A stretch of 64,000 bases of DNA from Streptomyces sp. AM 2-1-1 (GCF_029167645.1 NZ_CP119147.1:2356001-2420000); one strand, 5' to 3'; shown: positions 16,831-25,650, counted from the first letter of the stretch. The notes: a model not told the origin generated them from the sequence alone. Program-made: numbers and translations.

Positions 16831-18999
16831 CTGACTACCTTCCGCGACCTCGGGATCCTCCCCGAGACGGCCGAGGCCCTCGAAGCCGTCGGCATCATGT
16901 CCCCCTTCCCGATCCAGGAGATGACGCTCCCCGTCGCGCTCTCCGGCAGCGACGTCATCGGCCAGGCGAAGACCGGCACCGGCAAGACGCTCGGCTTCGG
17001 TCTGCCGCTCCTGGAGATCGTCACCGTCCCCGCCGACGTCGAAGCGGGCCGCGCGGCTCCCGAGAAGCTCACCGACGCGCCGCAGGCGCTCGTCGTCGTG
17101 CCGACCCGCGAGCTCTGCCAGCAGGTCACCAACGACCTCCTCACCGCCGGCAAGGTCCGCAACGTCCGCGTCCAGGCCATCTACGGCGGCCGCGCCTACG
17201 AGCCCCAGGTCGAGGCGTTGAAGAAGGGCGTCGACATCGTCGTCGGCACCCCCGGCCGGCTGCTCGACCTGGCGGGCCAGCGCAAGCTGGACCTCTCCCA
17301 CGTCCGCGCCCTCGTCCTCGACGAGGCCGACGAGATGCTGGACCTGGGCTTCCTGCCGGACGTCGAGCGCATCCTGACGATGCTGCCGCCGAAGCGCCAG
17401 ACGATGCTCTTCTCGGCCACCATGCCGGGCGCCGTGATCAGCCTCGCCCGCCGGTACATGTCGCAGCCCACGCACATCAACGCCACGTCGCCCGACGACG
17501 AGGGCACGACGGTCAAGAACACCACCCAGTTCGTGTACCGGGCGCACAACATGGACAAGCCCGAGCTGGTCTCGCGCATCCTCCAGGCCGACGGCCGGGG
17601 ACTGGCGATGATCTTCTGCCGGACCAAGCGCACCGCCGCCGACATCGCGGAGCAGCTGGAGAAGCGCGGCTTCGCCTCCGGCGCGGTCCACGGCGACCTC
17701 GGCCAGGGCGCCCGTGAGCAGGCGCTGCGCGCCTTCCGCAACGGCAAGGTCGACGTCCTCGTCTGCACCGACGTCGCCGCGCGCGGTATCGATGTCGAGG
17801 GTGTGACCCACGTCATCAACTACCAGTCCCCCGAGGACGAGAAGACCTACCTGCACCGCATCGGCCGTACCGGCCGCGCGGGCGCCAAGGGCATCGCGGT
17901 CACGCTGGTGGACTGGGACGACATCCCGCGCTGGCAGCTGATCAACAAGGCGCTGGACCTGAAGTTCCCGGACCCGCCGGAGACGTACTCCACTTCCCCG
18001 CACCTCTTCGCGGACCTCGGCATCGCCGACGGCACCAAGGGCATACTGCCCCGTGCCGAGCGGACCCGTGCGGGTCTGCGCGCGGAGGACCTCGAAGACC
18101 TCGGCGAGACCGGCGGTCGGGGCCGCAAGGCTCCCGCCGCGTCCGCCCCCGCTCGTGAGGCCCGCGAGGAGCGCCCCGCGCGTACCCCGCGCCAGCGCCG
18201 CCGCACCCGTGGCGGAACCGGTGAGGAGGGCGCCGCCGTCGTGCCCGCGCCCGCCACCGAGGCCGCACCTGCCTCGGACGGTACCGAGGCCGCCGGGACC
18301 ACGGAGCCGCGCGCCCCGCGTCGCCGCCGCCGTGGCCGGGTCGGTGTCGCGGAGGCCGTAGCCGCCGAGGCGGCAGCCGTCGCGCTCGTCGAACCGCCGG
18401 CAGCGGTGGCCGCCGAGGCTCCTGTGTCCGTCGTGGAGGCCCCGGTGGCCTCCGAGGTCGCCGAGGTCACCGAGGTCACCAAGCCGGCGCGTCGCCGTCG
18501 TACCCGCGCCGCGGCACCGGCCGAGCCGGAGTTCCAGACGGTGGCCGTCGCCGTCGGCTTCAGCGCGCCCGCCGCCGAGGCCAAGGCCGAGACGAAGCCG
18601 CGCCGCCGCCCCCGGATCGTGAAGCCCGCCGAGGACGAGGTGGACTTCCAGATCGCCCCGTTCTCGGAGCCCGAGACGGAGAGCCGGCCGCGTCGCCGCC
18701 CCGCCCGTACGGCCACGAAGCCGGCCGCCGAGGCGAAGGCCACCACGGCCGAGTCGAAGCCCCGGACCCGGAAGGCCGCCGCTCCTAAGAGCGCGGCCGT
18801 CCAGGCCGAGGCCGTCGACGCCGTGGCCGCCGACGCCGTGGAGGAGAAGCCGAAGCGCCGCCGCCGCACCGCCGCCAAGCCGGAGACCGTCGCGGTCACC
18901 GAGACCGTGGCGGACGAGGTCTCGGAGGCTCCGGCACGGACCCGCCGTCGCCGCAGCACCCGTCCGGCGACCACCGAGGCCGCGTCGACCGAGAGCTGA
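16831..18999 (+). CDS. DEAD-box ATP-dependent RNA helicase with basic C-terminal extension
   Basis: 722 residues from a CTG start at 16831. The only Met-type start in frame is the ATG at 16897, which would remove the aromatic residue and the first helix of the Q-motif region (TTFRDLGILPE...); the frame upstream is closed by TGA at 16762 with no ATG, GTG or TTG between. AGAGG lies about eight bases before the CTG. Motifs: Q29, Walker A AKTGTGKT 46-53, PTREL, DEAD 164-167, SAT 195-197, HRIGRTGR from 342. After about residue 440 comes a low-complexity Ala/Glu/Val tail with six or more RRRRT-like basic boxes, suited to RNA binding. It unwinds structured RNA, probably in ribosome assembly or cold adaptation (RhlE/DeaD type). 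Confidence 0.93.
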   Translation: MTTFRDLGILPETAEALEAVGIMSPFPIQEMTLPVALSGSDVIGQAKTGTGKTLGFGLPLLEIVTVPADVEAGRAAPEKLTDAPQALVVVPTRELCQQVTNDLLTAGKVRNVRVQAIYGGRAYEPQVEALKKGVDIVVGTPGRLLDLAGQRKLDLSHVRALVLDEADEMLDLGFLPDVERILTMLPPKRQTMLFSATMPGAVISLARRYMSQPTHINATSPDDEGTTVKNTTQFVYRAHNMDKPELVSRILQADGRGLAMIFCRTKRTAADIAEQLEKRGFASGAVHGDLGQGAREQALRAFRNGKVDVLVCTDVAARGIDVEGVTHVINYQSPEDEKTYLHRIGRTGRAGAKGIAVTLVDWDDIPRWQLINKALDLKFPDPPETYSTSPHLFADLGIADGTKGILPRAERTRAGLRAEDLEDLGETGGRGRKAPAASAPAREAREERPARTPRQRRRTRGGTGEEGAAVVPAPATEAAPASDGTEAAGTTEPRAPRRRRRGRVGVAEAVAAEAAAVALVEPPAAVAAEAPVSVVEAPVASEVAEVTEVTKPARRRRTRAAAPAEPEFQTVAVAVGFSAPAAEAKAETKPRRRPRIVKPAEDEVDFQIAPFSEPETESRPRRRPARTATKPAAEAKATTAESKPRTRKAAAPKSAAVQAEAVDAVAADAVEEKPKRRRRTAAKPETVAVTETVADEVSEAPARTRRRRSTRPATTEAASTES

Positions 19000-19026
19000 T
19001 CCTCCCGGCAGCACACCGGATGCCCT

Positions 19027-19060
19027 ACGGCCCCGGCCCCGATCACGGGGCCGGGGCCGT
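19027..19060 (+). terminator. Hairpin terminator after DEAD-box helicase
   Basis: Perfect 15-bp stem (ACGGCCCCGGCCCCG and complement) with loop ATCA, 28 bases after the stop codon. Confidence 0.85.
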
Positions 19061-19257
19061 CCGGCGTTCCGGGGCGCTGCCGGCCGTCGCCTCTCAGGGG
19101 TGCCCCGCATCCCGTCGTGGACCCGTACGCGGCGTCGGATGCGCGGGGCATCGCACGGTGAGGACATCCGCATACGGGACGTAGGCGGACGTTCCGACGG
19201 GGCGGCGAGGCGCCGTGGCCGGTGTCGCGCACCCGCCGGGAAGCACGGGACAACCCT

Positions 19258-19263
19258 TACCCT
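19258..19263 (+). promoter_or_regulatory. Putative -10 (TACCCT), leaderless start for hydrolase gene
   Basis: TACCCT ends six bases before ATG 19270 and there is no Shine-Dalgarno sequence between them. Confidence 0.5.
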
Positions 19264-19269
19264 CGTCCC

Positions 19270-20151
19270 ATGAGCCGGCCGCCGACCTTCACCCCGCCCC
19301 CCTGCGCCCGCGCCCGTGTCCTGCGCACCCCGCGCGGCGAGTTCGCCGCCCTGGACGCCGTGCCGTGTACGGCCGCGCGGGGCACCGTCCTGATGCTCCC
19401 CGGCTTCACCGGGAGCAAGGAGGACTTCGTCGCCCTCCTCGAGCCCCTGTCCGCCGCCGGTTTCCGCGCCGTCGCCGTGGACGGTCGGGGGCAGTACGAG
19501 AGCCGGGGGACGGGCCGTCAGGAGGACTACGCGCAGGACGAGTTGGCGCGCGACGTACTGGCGCAGGCCGCCGCGCTCGTCCCGGCCGGGGTCCCCGACG
19601 GCACCGATGGCACCCACGAGGGCACGGCGCTGCATCTGCTCGGCCATTCGCTGGGCGGCCAGATCGCCCGTGCCGCCGTGCTGATGGACCCCTCGCCCTT
19701 CCGCTCGCTCACGCTGATGTCGTCGGGTCCGGCCGAGGTCTCCGCGGGACAGCGGGAGAAGCTGAAACTGCTCGGCGACGCGCTGTCGGCGCTGACCATG
19801 GCTGAGGTGTGGGACGCGATGCGGGCGCTCGACCCGCCGGAGGACACGGCCACCGACGACGGCGAGGACCTGCGCCGCCGGTGGCTGGGGAACGATCCGG
19901 CGCAGCTGATCGCCACCGGTCGCCTGCTGTGCGGGGAGCCGGACCGGGTGGACGAGCTGGCCGCCACCGGTCTGCCGGTCCACGTGCTGTCCGGGGAGCG
20001 CGACGACGTGTGGCCGGTCGGTCTGCTGACCGCGATGGCCGATCGCCTCGGCGCCCGGCGCACCACGGTCGCCGGCGCCGAGCACTCCCCGAACACCGCA
20101 CGCCCCGAGGAGACCGCCCGCGCGCTGGTGGCGTTCTGGGAGAGCCTCTGA
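19270..20151 (+). CDS. Alpha/beta-fold hydrolase (lysophospholipase-like)
   Basis: 293 residues. The order is typical: MLPGFTGSKEDF (oxyanion region), VAVDGRGQYES, nucleophile elbow LGHSLGGQ, acid loop SGERDDVWP and His in AGAEHSPN. The ATG at 19270 is preferred to one 48 bases upstream because the fold starts directly after it and a -10-like hexamer sits at leaderless distance. Cytosolic; substrate unknown. Monocistronic, convergent with the NYN gene. Confidence 0.88.
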   Translation: MSRPPTFTPPPCARARVLRTPRGEFAALDAVPCTAARGTVLMLPGFTGSKEDFVALLEPLSAAGFRAVAVDGRGQYESRGTGRQEDYAQDELARDVLAQAAALVPAGVPDGTDGTHEGTALHLLGHSLGGQIARAAVLMDPSPFRSLTLMSSGPAEVSAGQREKLKLLGDALSALTMAEVWDAMRALDPPEDTATDDGEDLRRRWLGNDPAQLIATGRLLCGEPDRVDELAATGLPVHVLSGERDDVWPVGLLTAMADRLGARRTTVAGAEHSPNTARPEETARALVAFWESL

Positions 20152-20211
20152 GCTGCGGCCACTCCTCCGGGCCGAGGGCCGGGTGCGGGGACGGGGCCCC
20201 GGCCCGTGACG

Positions 20212-20263
20212 GGGCGACGCCCTGTCGTCCGAAGGACCGGGCGACGCCCTGTCCGTCCGAAGG
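20212..20263. repeat. Two-copy tandem repeat, period 27
   Basis: GGGCGACGCCCTGTC(C)GTCCGAAGG occurs at 20212-20235 and again at 20239-20263 in the gap between two convergent genes. Each copy contains the small palindrome GGGCGACGCCC, so two hairpins could form and assist termination. Confidence 0.55.
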
Positions 20264-20305
20264 CCGCGCCGCGCCCCCGCCCCCCGCCCCCGCCCTGAAG
20301 TCCGC

Positions 20306-21214
20306 CTAGAACTGCGCCTGGAGGTGCTGCCAGAAGCCGTCCCGCAGCGCCCGGCGCAGCGGGGGGTGCCCGCGCAGAGAGTGCTGGAGCAGGCGTTCCG
20401 CCTCGACCAGGAGGTCTTGGTCGACGGAACCCGGCAGGTACGGGTGGCCCGGCATCAGGTCGACCAGCGACTCCCGGCCCTTGGCGGCGAGCCACGCGGC
20501 GGCCACCTGTGCCCCGACGAAGCGGACGTCTTCGCGGGAGGGCGCCGGTCCCTCGTCCTCGTACGTGGTGACGGGGCGGCGGGTGACGTAGGGGCGGCAG
20601 AAGTCCAGGTCGAAGGTGCGCTGGCTGTCCACCTCCCAGAGCAGCGGCTCGGCCTGGTTGCGGCCCTCCCCGGCCTCGATGCCCCAAAGGTGGACCCGGG
20701 CGCCGTACCCCTGTGCGGCCTCCACGGCGGAGACCAGGTCCTCGTCGCCACCGACCAGCGCGGCGTCGCTGATGGCGCGGTGCCGGGCGAGCGATTCGAG
20801 GTCGGTGCGGATGAGGGAGTCGACGCCCTTCTGCTGGTTGTTGGCGTTGAGGTTGCCGAGCCGCACCTTGACGTCCGGCAGTTCGGCGATGGACTGCTGC
20901 TCGGTCGTGTGGGTGCGGCGGCGGGCGCCGTCGTACCAGTAGACGCGGAGCAGCCGGCTGTCCGCGAAGATCGTGCGCGCCTGTTCGATGAACGCCTCGA
21001 TCAGCCCGCCGGAGTCGAGGTCGAAGGAGCGGCGGTCCTCGGTGCCGGTGACCAGGAGACCGGCTGCGGCGTACACGTACCCCGCGTCGACGAAGATCGC
21101 GTGGGTGGAGGGAGTTTTCGAGACCTCGGCGAGGACACGCTTGAGGAGTTGGTTCGTCAGGTCCAGGCGGTCGCGGATCTCGTCCGCGGTGGTGGCGGGA
21201 TCGGCGTTGCTCAT
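20306..21214 (-). CDS. NYN-domain (LabA/DUF88) putative ribonuclease
   Basis: 302 residues. The NYN fold is indicated by IFVDAGYVYAAAG (first catalytic Asp about residue 43), VYWYDGARRRT, KGVDSLIRTDLESLA and ALVGGDEDLVSAVE (second acidic cluster), followed by a helical C-terminal part. NYN enzymes are metal-dependent RNases of the PIN-like superfamily. The start at 21214 gives a short helical lead-in before the domain. Its target RNA is not known. Divergent from the 50-residue protein at 21426. Confidence 0.9.
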   Translation of the reverse strand: MSNADPATTADEIRDRLDLTNQLLKRVLAEVSKTPSTHAIFVDAGYVYAAAGLLVTGTEDRRSFDLDSGGLIEAFIEQARTIFADSRLLRVYWYDGARRRTHTTEQQSIAELPDVKVRLGNLNANNQQKGVDSLIRTDLESLARHRAISDAALVGGDEDLVSAVEAAQGYGARVHLWGIEAGEGRNQAEPLLWEVDSQRTFDLDFCRPYVTRRPVTTYEDEGPAPSREDVRFVGAQVAAAWLAAKGRESLVDLMPGHPYLPGSVDQDLLVEAERLLQHSLRGHPPLRRALRDGFWQHLQAQF

Positions 21215-21363
21215 GCGGAACTCTGCGTCCGTGGTGGCGTGACTACCTGCGGGTACTTAGACATCCAAAAAATTTCCTTAGCGTAGGGAATGTTTCTCGG
21301 GGGGCATGCCGTTGTACCCCTCGTAGGGAGCGGGACCGAAGGGCCTCGCTTCCTTATCCTTGT

Positions 21364-21381
21364 GGACGGGAACGCCCGTCC
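21364..21381 (+). repeat. Hairpin in leader of the 50-residue protein gene
   Basis: GGACGGG-AACG-CCCGTCC, a 7-bp stem with four-base loop, 45 bases upstream of the GTG at 21426 and just after a TATCCT hexamer at 21356-21361 that could be the -10. It would lie at the very start of the transcript. Confidence 0.4.
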
Positions 21382-21425
21382 GGCCAGTAGTTCTCCAGCA
21401 GGAGGATCAGACGAAGGGAAGCCCT

Positions 21426-21578
21426 GTGCGCTTCGAGATCATGCGACTCGACGACGTCGACGGTACCGCCGTGGACAGCACCGTTGTAGACGCCGCCTCC
21501 GTCAACCGGATCGTGCAGCAGGCCGCGGCAATGGGCCAGCGCATCTACATTCGGCCGGCAGACAGTTCGGCCTCGTAA
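21426..21578 (+). CDS. Conserved 50-residue protein
   Basis: A GTG start at 21426 follows GAAGGGAAG. The product has a beta-strand-like N-terminus (RFEIMRLDDVDG), a helix (SVNRIVQQAAAMGQ) and a strand (RIYIRPADS), so it looks like a compact folded small protein, not random sequence. A hairpin terminator follows. I recognise it as a type of short ORF common beside NYN genes in Streptomyces, but no function is known. Confidence 0.7.
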   Translation: MRFEIMRLDDVDGTAVDSTVVDAASVNRIVQQAAAMGQRIYIRPADSSAS

Positions 21579-21614
21579 CACCTTCCGGCAGTACGCCTTG
21601 ATGAGATGACGAGC

Positions 21615-21644
21615 CGCCCCCGTACGGGTCCCCGTGCGGGGGCG
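21615..21644 (+). terminator. Hairpin terminator after 50-residue protein gene
   Basis: CGCCCCCGTACGG pairs with CCGTGCGGGGGCG (one G-T pair), 37 bases after the stop. It also faces the convergent MarC gene and may act on both. Confidence 0.7.
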
Positions 21645-21716
21645 CAGTGTGTCCGGGGTCCGGTCGGCCCCGGGCGGTGGCTCGCGTACCGCGACCCGCC
21701 CCGCGAGCACTGCCCC

Positions 21717-22322
21717 TCAGCCGTTCTGGATGACCTGGGTGATGCCGTTGATGATCTGCTGCACCGCGATGGCGGAGAGCATCATCCCGGCGAGCCGGGT
21801 CACCAGCACCACCCCGCCGTCCTTGATGACCCGGATGATCAGCAGCGAGTAGCGCATGGTCAGCCAGAGCACCACGTGCATGGCGACGATCGCCGACCAG
21901 ACGGATATCTGGCTGCTCACGGTGTGCGCGTGCTGCACGGCCAGGATCACCGAGACGATCGCGCCGGGACCGGCCAGCAGCGGCATGCCGAGCGGTACGA
22001 GCGCCACGTTGACGTCCTTCGTCTGCGTCGGCTCGTCCGTCTTGCCGGTGAGCAGGTCCAGCGCGATGAGCAGCAGGAGCAGCCCGCCCGCGATCATCAG
22101 CGCGGGGACGGAGACGTGCAGGTAGTCGAGGATCTGCTGGCCGAGCACACCGAAGACGGCGATCACCCCGAAGGCGACCGTGACCGCCTGGAGCGCCATC
22201 TTGCGCTGGGTCCTGGCCGGCCGTCCGGCGGTGAGGGCCAGGAAGATCGGCGTGATCCCGGGCGGATCCATGATCACGAAGAGGGTGAGGAAGAGCGAAC
22301 CGAAAACAGCGACGTCGAACAC
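21717..22322 (-). CDS. MarC/UPF0056 family integral membrane protein
   Basis: 201 residues with six membrane helices and the MarC landmarks FVIMDPPGITPIFL near the N-terminus and VPLGMPLLAGPGAI in the middle. The GTG at 22322 gives the usual family length; the frame extends upstream only as Ser/Arg/Pro-rich shadow. An AAGG lies about eight bases before the GTG. MarC proteins are often called NAAT-type transporters, but their substrate is not established. Confidence 0.92.
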   Translation of the reverse strand: MFDVAVFGSLFLTLFVIMDPPGITPIFLALTAGRPARTQRKMALQAVTVAFGVIAVFGVLGQQILDYLHVSVPALMIAGGLLLLLIALDLLTGKTDEPTQTKDVNVALVPLGMPLLAGPGAIVSVILAVQHAHTVSSQISVWSAIVAMHVVLWLTMRYSLLIIRVIKDGGVVLVTRLAGMMLSAIAVQQIINGITQVIQNG

Positions 22323-22451
22323 GGTGAGCCTTGCGGGAGAAGAGGAGGAGCAGGTCGGGGAGGAGAAGCCGCGCACGGGTGCGCCCGGGCTCACGGGGCG
22401 TGAGCTCCGGGACGGTCGGGCGGGGTGGCGGCGGGACGGGCGCGCGGCACC

Positions 22452-22485
22452 GGGGTGCGGCGGGAAGGACCGGCCGCCGCACCCC
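22452..22485. terminator. Hairpin between PHP and MarC genes
   Basis: GGGGTGCGGCGG and its exact complement separated by ten bases, just downstream of the PHP gene on the minus strand. It should separate the PHP transcript from marC. Confidence 0.75.
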
Positions 22486-22512
22486 GGCGGCCGGAAGAAG
22501 GGGGTGCGGCCC

Positions 22513-23379
22513 TCAGCGGTGGAGCGCTCCGCCGGCACCCGGTACCGGGAAGGCTCCCGTGGAGCGCCGGGTGATCTCGCCGTAGATCTCGGGGTCGGTG
22601 GTGTACTCGCCGAGCGCGACGGTCTTGCGGCTGCCGTGGTAGTCGCTGGAACCGGTGGTCAGCAGTCCGAGTTCGGCGGCGAGAGCGCGCAGTGCGGCGC
22701 GGGTGGCTCCGTCGTGGTCCATGTGGTCGACCTCGATGCCGTCGAGTCCCGCGGCGGCGAGCCGGGCGATGGCCGACTCGGGGACGACGGCCCCGCGCTT
22801 GACGGCCCGCGGGTGGGCGAGGACGGTGACCCCGCCGGCGGCCTTGACGAGCCGGACGGCGTCGAAGGGATCGAGTTCGTGCTTGCCGGCGTGGGCCCGG
22901 CCTCCGTCGCCGAGCCACTCGGGGGTGAACGCGTCGGAGACGGTGGGGACGACACCCGCTTCGACGAGGGCGGCGGCGACGTGCGGGCGGCCCACCGAGC
23001 CGTCACCGGCGATCCGGGCGACCTGCTCCCAGGTCACCGGCACGCCCAGCGCCCGGAGCTTGGCGACCATGGCCCGGGCGCGCGGCACCCGGTCGTCCCG
23101 GACCAGCTCGCGTTCGCGGGCGAACTCGGGCTCCGTGGGATCGAAGAGGTACGCCAGCATGTGCAGGCTCACCCCGTCGAGGCGGCAGGAGAGTTCCGCG
23201 CCGGTGACGAGGGTGAGGCCCTCGGGGAGGGCGGCGAGCGCGTCGGCGTGCCCCCGCACGGTGTCGTGGTCGGTGAGTGCGACGACGTCGAGTCCGGCCG
23301 CCGCCGCGCGTGCGACCAGCTCGGCCGGGGTGTCCGTACCGTCGGACGCCGTGGAGTGCGTGTGCAGGTCGATGCGCAC
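22513..23379 (-). CDS. PHP-domain metal-dependent phosphoesterase
   Basis: 288 residues. The PHP signature is complete: DLHTHSTASDGTDTP (HxH motif 1), ALTDHDTVRG (motif 2), a Glu in TGAELSC, a His in LAHPRAV and STGSSDYHG (motif 4). Relatives of this TrpH/YciV type hydrolyse 3',5'-bisphosphates or act as 5'-3' exonuclease on short RNA. The GTG at 23379 places the first metal-binding strand at residue 3 behind AGGAG. Cytosolic. Confidence 0.93.
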   Translation of the reverse strand: MRIDLHTHSTASDGTDTPAELVARAAAAGLDVVALTDHDTVRGHADALAALPEGLTLVTGAELSCRLDGVSLHMLAYLFDPTEPEFARERELVRDDRVPRARAMVAKLRALGVPVTWEQVARIAGDGSVGRPHVAAALVEAGVVPTVSDAFTPEWLGDGGRAHAGKHELDPFDAVRLVKAAGGVTVLAHPRAVKRGAVVPESAIARLAAAGLDGIEVDHMDHDGATRAALRALAAELGLLTTGSSDYHGSRKTVALGEYTTDPEIYGEITRRSTGAFPVPGAGGALHR

Positions 23380-23535
23380 GACGGTGACTCCTGTGCTCGC
23401 GGCGGACGGTGCGACCGGTGGGACCGGTGGGGACGCTCCAGGATAGCCGCCGTACCGACCGCCACCCGAACGGCCCGTGCGGGGAACGGCGGCCGCTGCA
23501 CGCCGGGTGGGACCGGGATCGCGGGGCAGCGCGGC

Positions 23536-24213
23536 TCAGCGCGGCGCGGGCCCCTGCCGGGGCGGCGCGTCGGGGAGGCCGAGGAGGCGGGGGGTGAGGG
23601 CGCCGCAGGGTACGAGGTCCACTTCGGCGCCGGCGTCGCGGAGGTCGGTCAGAACCAGTTCGTCGTACATCAGCAGCGCCGACTGCTGGGGCCAGACGAT
23701 CGCCCAGAGCCAGAGCCCGCGCGCCTCACCGGCGAAGACGGCCCGGTCCTCGGGGACATCGTGCACCTGCCACAGCGGGGTCGGCCGGCCGGCGGCGAGC
23801 ACCTTGGCCACGGGCGGCCCGTCGATGCGCATGTGCGGACCGGGGTCGGGGCCCTCGATCCCGGCGTAGCGGGCGCCGAGCCCGACGCCGAGCTCCTCGG
23901 CGACGAGCAGCAGCTCACCCATCCCGCCGAGCGGTCCGGGGCCGGAACAGGCGAGCGCGGTGGCGCGGCCTCCGCTGCGGTCGTCGCCGGCGTGCGCCAC
24001 GCCCGTGAAGAGCCAGCCGACCGGCAGCGGCCACGGCATCCACACCGGCACCTGCGCGCGGTGGACGACCACTCCGAGCGCCTCGACGCTGGGCGGGACC
24101 ACCGGTTGCATCGGGTGGACCGGGCCGTGCGCGGGGCACTGCCAGGAGTCGGCGAAGAGACCGGGCGCCCTGACCCGGCCACCGCACTTCGGGCAACTGG
24201 GTTCGCCCCTCAT
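23536..24213 (-). CDS. DUF6758 family protein with N-terminal zinc ribbon
   Basis: 225 residues. The N-terminus has CPKCGG and, about 15 residues later, C-x2-HGPVH, a probable zinc ribbon. A Trp/Pro-rich segment follows (VPVWMPWPLPVGW) and then a mixed alpha/beta domain with WLWAIVWPQQSALL. The family is confined to actinomycetes as far as I know and has no assigned role. Located directly upstream (minus strand) of the PHP gene, with which it may be transcribed. Confidence 0.82.
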   Translation of the reverse strand: MRGEPSCPKCGGRVRAPGLFADSWQCPAHGPVHPMQPVVPPSVEALGVVVHRAQVPVWMPWPLPVGWLFTGVAHAGDDRSGGRATALACSGPGPLGGMGELLLVAEELGVGLGARYAGIEGPDPGPHMRIDGPPVAKVLAAGRPTPLWQVHDVPEDRAVFAGEARGLWLWAIVWPQQSALLMYDELVLTDLRDAGAEVDLVPCGALTPRLLGLPDAPPRQGPAPR

Positions 24214-24301
24214 ACGAACCCACGGTCCCCCTCCCGCGCCGCCACGTCAAGGACGGTCACCCGTCCGCAGCGTGGCTCCCACCGGGGAATGTAGATGTAG
24301 C

Positions 24302-24331
24302 TTGCATCAATTAGCCGAGCTAACTTATTCT
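24302..24331 (+). promoter_or_regulatory. Promoter TTGCAT-N18-TATTCT with palindromic operator in the spacer
   Basis: TTGCAT at 24302-24307 and TATTCT at 24326-24331 are spaced 18 bases. Between them sits TTAGC-CGA-GCTAA (24311-24323), a perfect inverted repeat of the kind bound by MarR-type repressors. A bound dimer would block RNA polymerase on the MFS gene. The region is unusually A/T-rich for this genome. Confidence 0.6.
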
Positions 24332-24417
24332 GGAGAGCGCACGGACATCAGGCCAGGGTCGCGGGACCGCCACGAGCGGGAGCGCCGGGACCCGTTCGAC
24401 GAGGAGAGTGGAAACAC

Positions 24418-25650
24418 ATGCGGGGAGACGATCCGTTCGACGAAGGGGCCACCAGCATCCTTCGCCAGCCCAAAGCGGTCTGGGCGACCGCCGGCGCGTC
24501 CGTCGTGGCGTTCATGGGCATCGGCCTGGTGGACCCGATCCTGCCCTCCATCGCCGAGGGACTGGACGCGACGCAGAGCCAGGTGTCGCTGCTGTTCACC
24601 TCGTACTTCCTGATCACCGCCTTCGCGATGCTGGTCACCGGCTTCGTCTCCAGCCGCATCGGCGGCAAGAAGACCCTGCTGGCCGGTTTGGCGCTGGTCG
24701 TCGTCTTCGCCGCACTCTCCGGGACGTCGTCCTCGGTGGGCGAACTCGTCGGCTTCCGGGCCGGCTGGGGACTGGGCAACGCGCTCTTCGTCTCCACCGC
24801 GCTGGCCGTGATCGTCGGCGCCGCCGCCGGGGGCAGCGCGGCGGCGATCCTGCTCTACGAGGCCGCCCTCGGCCTCGGCATGGCGTGCGGCCCCCTGGTG
24901 GGCGCGCTGCTCGGCAACGCCAGCTGGCGCTACCCGTTCTTCGGCACCGCCGCCCTGATGGCGATCGGCTTCGTCTGCATCACCGCGTTCCTGCGGGAAC
25001 AGCCGAAACCGGCACGGAAGACCTCGCTGCTCGACCCGGTCAGGGCACTCGGCCACGGCGGACTGGCCTCGGTGGCGACCTCGGCCTTCTTCTACAACTA
25101 CGCCTTCTTCACCATCCTCGCGTTCACACCGTTCGTGCTGGACATGACTCCGTACAGGTCCGGTGCGGTCTTCTTCGCCTGGGGCCTGCTGCTCGCCGTC
25201 TTCTCCGTCTTCGTCGCCCCGCGGCTCCAGGAGCGCTTCGGTTCGCTGAGGGTGCTGGGCGGCTCGCTCGTCCTCTTCGCGGTGGACCTGCTGGTCCTCG
25301 GGTACGGGAACCACACCGCCGCCATCGTCTGCACCATCGTCTCCGGCGCCTTCATCGGCATGAACAACACGGTCTACACCGAGCTCGCCCTCGGCGTCTC
25401 GGACGCGCCCCGTCCGGTCGCGAGCGCCGGGTACAACTTCGTCCGCTGGTTCGCCGCGGCCGCCGCTCCCTACCTCGCGCCGAAGATCGAGGAGTGGAGC
25501 GACGTGCACATCCCGTTCGTGGTCGCCGCCGCCACGGCCCTCGCCGGTGCGCTCGTCGTCCGGATCCGGCGCACCGCGCTGACCCACGAGGCCGAGGACG
25601 TCCGGCCCCGGCACGCCACCGAGGACGGCGTCTCGGCGTTCGCGAACTGA
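24418..25650 (+). CDS. MFS drug-efflux-type transporter
   Basis: 410 residues, about twelve membrane helices with a central cytosolic loop near residue 200. Family hallmarks are FMGIGLVDPILPSIAEGL in helix 1, the loop 2-3 motif GFVSSRIGGKKTLL and the proline/glycine-rich helix 5 (GPLVGALLGN) of drug:H+ antiporters. The ATG at 24418 follows GAGGAG. The substrate is unknown. The operator-like palindrome in its promoter suggests drug- or metabolite-responsive repression, although no regulator gene is adjacent. Confidence 0.92.
   Translation: MRGDDPFDEGATSILRQPKAVWATAGASVVAFMGIGLVDPILPSIAEGLDATQSQVSLLFTSYFLITAFAMLVTGFVSSRIGGKKTLLAGLALVVVFAALSGTSSSVGELVGFRAGWGLGNALFVSTALAVIVGAAAGGSAAAILLYEAALGLGMACGPLVGALLGNASWRYPFFGTAALMAIGFVCITAFLREQPKPARKTSLLDPVRALGHGGLASVATSAFFYNYAFFTILAFTPFVLDMTPYRSGAVFFAWGLLLAVFSVFVAPRLQERFGSLRVLGGSLVLFAVDLLVLGYGNHTAAIVCTIVSGAFIGMNNTVYTELALGVSDAPRPVASAGYNFVRWFAAAAAPYLAPKIEEWSDVHIPFVVAAATALAGALVVRIRRTALTHEAEDVRPRHATEDGVSAFAN

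Noticed and set aside
15874..20085. Very long minus-strand open frame (about 1400 codons) antisense to the ferritin-like, helicase and hydrolase genes
   Set aside because: Runs across three well-supported genes and an intergenic region; low-complexity Arg/Gly/Ala product without motifs. It is a high-GC frame shadow.
20212..20263. Start of a CRISPR array or integration site
   Set aside because: Only two adjacent copies with a three-base separation and no spacers; a local tandem duplication.
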